This document shows, in pieces, positions 25,001 to 29,598 of a DNA stretch of 29,598 nt; the stretch's first letter is position 1; the number at the start of each line of letters is the position of its first letter. Both the position numbers and the translations under genes were made by a program. The stretch comes from CAJQQY01 sp964352225 (GTDB taxonomy: Bacteria; Bacteroidota; Bacteroidia; Chitinophagales; Saprospiraceae), in contig CAYGRM010000033.1 in the NCBI GenBank assembly GCA_964352225.1, positions 1-29,598 on the forward strand, given 5' to 3'. The notes under the pieces are model-generated. The model was not told the DNA's origin and made no database searches. It worked only from the letters and a program-made list of their open reading frames with translations.

Positions 25001-26689
25001 ATGAAGACCAAATTAGTACTTTGGGGCAAAAATGCCCAAGATGAAAGGGTTTTGATAGCCTTACAACTTCGACCACACGATAATAAAGTTGATTTATGGA
25101 CATTCCCTGAAACGATCGCCACCGAGGATTTTTCTCAAACAATGCTTAACGAGTGGCGAAATGGAACCGAAGTTGATTTTCCAGAAGGTTTCGCTCATTC
25201 TGAAAAAGAACTTTCCATTACTGAAAGTCTCTTGCCCGAAGATTTAAAAGTAGAAAGAGGTGACTTAATTCAGCGCGCTCAAACTGAGTGGCACTTTATG
25301 GTTCTTTCTTCGAAATTAAATGAAACCTACCAAACAGAACTTCAAGAGATTAAAGAAAAAGTAGCTCAATTAAATAGTTACAGCGGTGAAGTATGGGAAG
25401 AACTCAAAGGCTTCTGGTCTAAGGTTCAAGGCCAAGTTCGTGATCGTAATTTGTTTCGAGAGCATGCTAATGACTTGCGAGACAGTACGAATGAATTGTT
25501 TGGTAAAATGAAAGAACTTAGAAAATCTTTAGATAAAGAATTTCAAGCAAAGTCTGAGGAACACATGAATACGTTCAAAACAGGACTTGGTGAAATCAAA
25601 GAGAGATTGGAAAAAGGGTTGAACTTGAATGGCATTTTTGAGGATTTGAAAAAAATGCAACGAGAGTTTAAAGAATCTAGATTATCTCGTGAGCATCGAT
25701 CTACCATTTGGGAACAATTAGATGGTTTATTTAAAGAAGTAAAAAATAAACGCTACGGTGGCGAGTCTAATTCGAAAGGTGGCGGCTCAACCCCTTCCGA
25801 AAGGTTGAAAAGAAGATATGATGGTTTGCTTTCCGCTTTGGGAAAAATGGAACAGTCGATCAATCGTGATAAACGTGAGTTGGATTTTCAAGATAGAAAA
25901 GCGGGACAGAGTGGTGGACAATTGGAAGCTCAACTACGCGAAGCTAAAATCATGATGATCAAAGAACGAATTAGTTCTAAAGAAGTGAAACTAAGCGAAA
26001 TGTTGCAAACCAAAGCTGAATTGGAAAAACGGATCGAAGTGCAAGCAGAAAAAGATGCACGACGAGCGGAACAAGATAAAGTCAGGGAAGCAAAAGCAGA
26101 AGCTGCTCAAAAAATCAAAGCAAAGATTAAAGAAGAAGAAAAAGCTCGTGCCAGTGATGATGATAAATTGAGAGAAGCTGCTGAAAAGTTGAAAGGTAAA
26201 AAGCAAGCACCTGCTGAAGAATCAGTAGTTGAAAAAATTGCCACAGAAATAGAAGAAACTCTAGAAGATGTCGTAGATACTGTTAGAGCGATTGCGCATG
26301 TAGTTAGTGAAAGAATTGATGAAGCGGTTGAAAGCTTTAATGCACCTGAAGCTCCTGAGGGAAAAACAGAGGAAGCACCTACGGAATCTGCCAAAGCTGC
26401 TAATTTTTCTGCTAAAGATGACTTGAAAACAGTAGAAGGTATCGGCCCAAAAATTGAAGAAATTCTAAATGCAGCTGGCATTAATACTTTTTCTGAGTTA
26501 GAAAATGCAGATGTTGAGAAATTAAATACCATCCTTTCAGAGGCAGGAGGTCGTTACAAATCTCACAATCCTTCGACCTGGCCAAAACAAGCTGGAATGG
26601 CTGCTGCTGGAAAATGGGATGAATTGAAAAAATGGCAAGATGAACTCGATGGTGGAAAAGAAGTGAAAGCTTCTGAAGAAGAAGAGTAA
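25001..26689 (+). CDS. Coiled-coil protein with C-terminal helix-hairpin-helix module
   Basis: A 562-residue cytoplasmic protein. The N-terminal domain (about 1-115, starts KTKLVLWGKNAQDERVLIAL) is a globular unit I know only from uncharacterised Bacteroidota proteins. Residues about 115-250 are helical with two similar segments (VWEELKGFWSKV near 131 and IWEQLDGLFKEV near 236), vaguely like DUF349 repeats. A long charged coiled coil (about 285-400) and an acidic Ala/Glu linker follow. The C-terminus (about 474-550) is a helix-hairpin-helix module (LKTVEGIGPKIEEILNAAGI, then TWPKQAGMAAAGKWDEL) of the kind found as a tail on Bacteroidota ribosomal protein L21. It may contact nucleic acid or ribosomes; this is inference. 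A strong terminator follows. Confidence 0.78.
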   Translation: MKTKLVLWGKNAQDERVLIALQLRPHDNKVDLWTFPETIATEDFSQTMLNEWRNGTEVDFPEGFAHSEKELSITESLLPEDLKVERGDLIQRAQTEWHFMVLSSKLNETYQTELQEIKEKVAQLNSYSGEVWEELKGFWSKVQGQVRDRNLFREHANDLRDSTNELFGKMKELRKSLDKEFQAKSEEHMNTFKTGLGEIKERLEKGLNLNGIFEDLKKMQREFKESRLSREHRSTIWEQLDGLFKEVKNKRYGGESNSKGGGSTPSERLKRRYDGLLSALGKMEQSINRDKRELDFQDRKAGQSGGQLEAQLREAKIMMIKERISSKEVKLSEMLQTKAELEKRIEVQAEKDARRAEQDKVREAKAEAAQKIKAKIKEEEKARASDDDKLREAAEKLKGKKQAPAEESVVEKIATEIEETLEDVVDTVRAIAHVVSERIDEAVESFNAPEAPEGKTEEAPTESAKAANFSAKDDLKTVEGIGPKIEEILNAAGINTFSELENADVEKLNTILSEAGGRYKSHNPSTWPKQAGMAAAGKWDELKKWQDELDGGKEVKASEEEE

Positions 26690-26707
26690 ATATTTGCTTT
26701 AAAATAT

Positions 26708-26747
26708 AAAAAGGGATAAAATTCAATCGAATCTTTATCCCTTTTTT
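26708..26747. terminator. Bidirectional intrinsic terminator
   Basis: The stem AAAAGGGATAAA / TTTATCCCTTTT (12 bp) with a 13-base loop is followed by a T run on both strands. It lies between the convergent HhH and GIY-YIG-like genes. Confidence 0.88.
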
Positions 26748-26788
26748 GTTTTGATATCAGCAGAACTTGAGGCAGCTCAAATTAAACA

Positions 26789-27151
26789 TTACCAGCTTTT
26801 TGCAATATTCACCCGAACTCCTTTGCCACCAGGATCTTCCATACATTCTGGTTTTAATTTATCAAAAAGATATTTGCAAGCTGAAATTCTTTCCTCAGCA
26901 TCATCAAGAGGAGCATATTCAAATCCGCACACATAATCTTTGATATTCTCTCCAATTCCTGGATTATTCTTTTCATCTAAATGTGCCATCATTGACTCAT
27001 GCAAATTTTCGGTATTACCTACATAAAAGCAATCCCATTTTTCATTTTCCAATTGAACATACAATATGTAGATTCCAGGAATGGCAGGTACTTTGTTCTT
27101 GATGTACCGCTCTTTGTAAGGCATATTAAATTTTGACCAATTTAAGTACAT
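26789..27151 (-). CDS. GIY-YIG-like protein, catalytic Arg apparently missing
   Basis: A 120-residue protein with the GIY-YIG frame: PGIYILYV (25-32), then FYVGNTENL (42-50), a histidine (H57) and a helix with acidic residues (DDAEERISACKYLF, 83-96). Active GIY-YIG nucleases have an Arg a few residues after YIG; here the position is in HES (51-53), with no Arg nearby. It may be an inactive or altered relative rather than a working nuclease. ATG 27151 (MYLNWSKF) looks natural, since the strand leading to KVPAIPGIY would otherwise be cut. The gene is leftward, with 265 bases of non-coding sequence on its 5' side. Confidence 0.6.
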   Translation of the reverse strand: MYLNWSKFNMPYKERYIKNKVPAIPGIYILYVQLENEKWDCFYVGNTENLHESMMAHLDEKNNPGIGENIKDYVCGFEYAPLDDAEERISACKYLFDKLKPECMEDPGGKGVRVNIAKSW

Positions 27152-27272
27152 AGTGTAATCAGTTTTTGAAATAGATTAGTGTATAGTGTTTTTATTAGAT
27201 TTTTTTAAAGATACCAATTCGAGGGATCGACTCTTGGAAAAAAACAGACTTTTTGCAAAAGGTTTATGCAGC

Positions 27273-27393
27273 GGTTCCTTTTTAGCGAGAACGGCACACG
27301 TATTTTTTTTTTTATAATTTCAAATATTGATTTTGCAGCTAATGTAATACAAATGAGGGTAGGTGTTTTTTTTCAGGAGACAGGGGCACGTAT
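27273..27393. repeat. Imperfect direct repeat in the intergenic gap
   Basis: Two related segments of about 31 bases lie 89-90 bases apart: 27273-27303 and 27362-27393. Shared core: GAGAACGGCACACGTAT versus GAGACAGGGGCACGTAT (13 of 17), each preceded by a T run. The origin is unknown; it could be a repeat remnant. Confidence 0.4.
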
Positions 27394-27416
27394 AGCGACT
27401 AATTTGAGACTTGATC

Positions 27417-27941
27417 CTATAATTCAAAATGCTTCTCTAAAATCGCCTCTAAAAATTCTTGATCAATTTTATCAAAGGAATTCTTAATCGTACTATCCAC
27501 ATCAAAAACGGCAATCAAATTTTTATTTTTATCAAAAACAGGAACCACAATTTCAGATTGAGAATTAGGATCACAGGCAATATGTGCAGATCCTTGGTCG
27601 AGTGCATGAACATCTTGCACCAATTGAGTTTTTTCCTCTCTCGCAGCTCGGCCACAAACTCCTTTCGAAAAATCAATATGCAAGCATCCTAAAGTACCTT
27701 GATAAGGTCCGACGCTCAACTTTCCATCATTTACGATATAAAAACCAACCCAGTAAAAATAAGGCAAATAGGTTTTTAAAATACAATTGATCGTTACCAT
27801 TTTAAGAATCATATTTGATTCTCCCATCAGATTGGCGTCAATTCCCATCATTGCTTGTTCGTAGGCAGCTCGTTTTTCATCTGCTGCTAAATTGATGGAT
27901 GGTTTAATAAAATAAGGCATTTCTTGCGTAGCACTCATCAT
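27417..27941 (-). CDS. msrC: Free methionine-(R)-sulfoxide reductase (GAF fold)
   Basis: A 174-residue single GAF-domain enzyme that reduces free methionine-R-sulfoxide in the cytoplasm, a repair function under oxidative stress. The family cysteines are all present: C86 in QGTLGC, C96 in GVCGRA and C123 in HIACDPNS (E. coli C84, C94, C118). SEIVVPV and FDVDST complete the signature. An alternative start two residues in (27938) or at M8 would not alter the domain. It ends in TAG. Confidence 0.93.
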   Translation of the reverse strand: MMSATQEMPYFIKPSINLAADEKRAAYEQAMMGIDANLMGESNMILKMVTINCILKTYLPYFYWVGFYIVNDGKLSVGPYQGTLGCLHIDFSKGVCGRAAREEKTQLVQDVHALDQGSAHIACDPNSQSEIVVPVFDKNKNLIAVFDVDSTIKNSFDKIDQEFLEAILEKHFEL

Positions 27942-28055
27942 TCAAGATTAATTAGTTAAAAAGTAAACAGATCGAAAAATAGGCGTTAAATCTATAAAAA
28001 ACAATCCTCTTTTTTTGATCAATTTTTCTTTTTAACAACCTAACCAACCATTCGT

Positions 28056-28601
28056 TCAGAATTCATCGGGGCATTGAATATTTTTTATAGAAATAGATTC
28101 TAATTGAAAATGATCTAATTGGATTTCCCATGCTTTGATAATATTTTTTCTTCGATTAGGTTGACCATTGCCTTCATAAATTGCCAAAATTGGAATATCG
28201 TCATACTCCTCTTTTGAGCAAAAGCTAGTTGAAAGGAATTGATTATTTTTTAAATTGATTCTCACTAAATCTAATCTTCTAAAGTTGGCTTCGCCATTCG
28301 GTAAATGTCTGATTTCTTCTAGAATTATTATTTTCTCCTGAGTATTTTTTGTGTTCACATACGTTCCAACCGAATGTTTCTTCCCCAACAATATTCCATT
28401 CTCTTCCTCGTAATTTTTAAATTCTTTTATTTCATTTATCTCGGAGTACCAGTCATCAAATGCGATAGGTGAAGAAAAATTAATTCCAGCTTGAACCACT
28501 TTTAGAGGCATCTCATCCTCAAAAAAAGAATCAACATTCGATAATTGAGATTGACATGAGGAAAAAAAAATAAGCGCGAGTAATAGGATTAGATTTTTCA
28601 T
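28056..28601 (-). CDS. Lipoprotein of unknown function
   Basis: 181 residues starting MKNLILLLALIFFSSC, a lipoprotein signal with Cys16 as the lipidation site. The mature part is mixed and charged, with one later pair of cysteines (FCSKEE, IQCPDEF). I recognise no domain. ATG 28601 is chosen because the signal begins there. It is probably anchored in the periplasm or outer membrane. Confidence 0.7.
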   Translation of the reverse strand: MKNLILLLALIFFSSCQSQLSNVDSFFEDEMPLKVVQAGINFSSPIAFDDWYSEINEIKEFKNYEEENGILLGKKHSVGTYVNTKNTQEKIIILEEIRHLPNGEANFRRLDLVRINLKNNQFLSTSFCSKEEYDDIPILAIYEGNGQPNRRKNIIKAWEIQLDHFQLESISIKNIQCPDEF

Positions 28602-28838
28602 TAGGGTAGTTTTTTTATGATTCGAAAACACATGATCACTCTCCGACATATCTTACTAATCGTTAATTTTAAAAACGTAAACCCTATTTTTCAAAAATAC
28701 CCGATTTAGGGTAGGCAGTCAAAACCAAAATGTAAATCAAAAAATCAATTAAAATCGGAATCAAAAAGTCGATGGAAAGCTTAGGATTTCAGCTTTTTGA
28801 TTTTGATGGTCATTTTGATTTTGATTTAAAAAGTTGGT

Positions 28839-28846
28839 TATATTTA
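28839..28846 (+). promoter_or_regulatory. Probable promoter of the ECF sigma gene
   Basis: TATATTTA differs from TAnnTTTG only at the last base, and TTTTG (28819-28823) lies 15 bases upstream as a possible -33 element. The start codon is about 30 bases downstream. A -33/-7 pair at roughly the right distance is better support than the -7 box alone. Confidence 0.4.
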
Positions 28847-28876
28847 CACTTCCAAAAAAAAAGGTAAAATTAAAAT

Positions 28877-29461
28877 ATGTCATCCATCTCTTCGACATCA
28901 GATTTAGAACTTATAGAAGCCATCAAAGCTAATAATCAAAAAGCTTATCGAGCGCTTTTTGATCGATATTACAAATATTTATTGGTCACCGCTTATGCTT
29001 ATGTGAAAGATGAAAATACTATTCGAGATTTGACGCAAGACGTTTTTTTTGAAATATGGAAAAAACGTAACTCCCTGAATATCAGTAATGTAAAAGCCTA
29101 TCTCCGACGTTCCGTCATCAATAAAGCCCTTAATTATATCAAAGCCCAAAGAATGAATTTTGAAGCTTCGGACGAAAGTTTTGATGTGCCAGATCGAGCA
29201 AGGGTGCAAGAAGAATTGGAAGCATCTCAATTACAAAATGTGATCAATGAAGCGATTGATAGTTTACCAGATCGATGTCGAGTGATTTTTGTGATGCGAA
29301 GAATGGAAGAGTTATCATTAAAAGAAATTGCTGCAAAATTAGATATTTCTCCAAAGACCGTCGAGAATCAATTAACTAAGGCGATTAAGGTTTTGAGAGC
29401 TGCGGTGGAACCGTATGTTTCGGGTGGATTATTTATTTTTATATTATTTGGAATTTTTTAA
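28877..29461 (+). CDS. ECF sigma factor (Bacteroidota RpoE/FecI type)
   Basis: A 194-residue extracytoplasmic-function sigma factor. Region 2 (about 24-92) has ALFDRYYKYLLVTAYAYV and DLTQDVFFEIW; region 4 (about 118-178) has DSLPDRCRVIF and the HTH LSLKEIAAKLDISPKTVE. The C-terminal hydrophobic tail GGLFIFILFGIF is common in Bacteroidota members. Such factors usually pair with a FecR-type anti-sigma factor and regulate TonB-dependent uptake or polysaccharide loci; a likely anti-sigma gene starts 84 bases downstream and continues past the window. Confidence 0.93.
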   Translation: MSSISSTSDLELIEAIKANNQKAYRALFDRYYKYLLVTAYAYVKDENTIRDLTQDVFFEIWKKRNSLNISNVKAYLRRSVINKALNYIKAQRMNFEASDESFDVPDRARVQEELEASQLQNVINEAIDSLPDRCRVIFVMRRMEELSLKEIAAKLDISPKTVENQLTKAIKVLRAAVEPYVSGGLFIFILFGIF

Positions 29462-29545
29462 AAAAATAAAAACAAATAGGGGAAAACCCTCATTCAATTG
29501 TCCTTGTGTTGAGTTGAAATCAACTAATCAAAGAAGTGGAGAATA

Positions 29546-29598
29546 ATGAATGAAACATCTTTCATCGTTCTCCTACTTTATCGAACTAATATTTCTAA
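29546..29598 (+). CDS. Start of a probable FecR-type anti-sigma factor (cut by the right edge)
   Basis: From ATG 29546 the frame is open to the edge (17 codons, MNETSFIVLLLYRTNIS), preceded by GAAGTGGAGA as a possible ribosome-binding region. A short acidic N-terminus starting MNE is usual for FecR anti-sigma factors that follow ECF sigma genes. Too little sequence is present for a family call; position is the main evidence. Confidence 0.4.
   Translation, partial: MNETSFIVLLLYRTNIS

Noticed and set aside
27266..27487. Rightward 73-codon ORF as a gene
   Set aside because: It overlaps the 3' end of msrC, has no family resemblance and no good start context; kept only as the carrier of the direct repeat.

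Overview
The window reads as chromosome from a member of the Bacteroidota, probably close to the Saprospiria/Lewinella group (inference). It is AT-rich by eye. It carries several families typical of that phylum: a DUF5723 outer-membrane protein, a lamin-tail protein with a FlgD-like C-terminus, a TPR/transmembrane/LuxR-type HTH regulator, and a Bacteroidota-type ECF sigma factor with a hydrophobic tail. Exact matches to the Bacteroidota -7 promoter box TAnnTTTG precede fadH, the TRIC-type channel gene and asd. I see no tRNA, rRNA, CRISPR array, transposase, integrase or phage gene. The content is mostly housekeeping and envelope genes.

Layout. 1-5020: the 5' end of a leftward HlyD-like adaptor gene, an exported pirin, then a Tricorn-type S41 protease split by one in-frame TAG. 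5036-10446: an M16 zinc protease (-), tonB (+), and a very large M14 zinc carboxypeptidase (-). 10447-14202: a TRIC-type channel (-) divergent from a MOSC protein (+), then fadH (2,4-dienoyl-CoA reductase). 14319-17121: a TPR/HTH regulator (-), a small one-pass membrane protein (+) and elaA (-). 17287-23451: a secreted unknown protein (-), then a probable leftward operon lamin-tail protein > membrane-anchored EEP-like protein > dgkA > DUF5723. EEP and dgkA overlap by ATGA. 23685-26689: asd and a coiled-coil protein with a C-terminal helix-hairpin-helix module. 26789-28601: a GIY-YIG-like protein, a free-methionine-R-sulfoxide reductase (msrC) and a lipoprotein, all leftward. 28877-end: an ECF sigma factor and the first codons of a probable FecR-type anti-sigma gene.

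How the genes relate. Most are single units. The clearest cooperating sets are the lamin-tail/EEP/DgkA/DUF5723 envelope cluster and the sigma/anti-sigma pair at the right edge. Several convergent junctions hold strong bidirectional hairpins.

Most unusual signals: (i) a family of related imperfect inverted repeats in five intergenic gaps between 6330 and 17200, built on GCCGCTGACTT or GCCACAGACTT ends; (ii) the amber codon that separates the signal peptide and first propeller of the Tricorn protease from its catalytic part; (iii) a GC-rich palindrome inside the M14 gene encoding LPDRQAG; (iv) a run of four small hairpins before tonB; (v) a 12-bp dyad whose right arm overlaps the fadH -7 box; (vi) an EEP-fold protein lacking key catalytic residues, translationally coupled to DgkA. 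No clearly new multi-gene defence or mobile system is visible.
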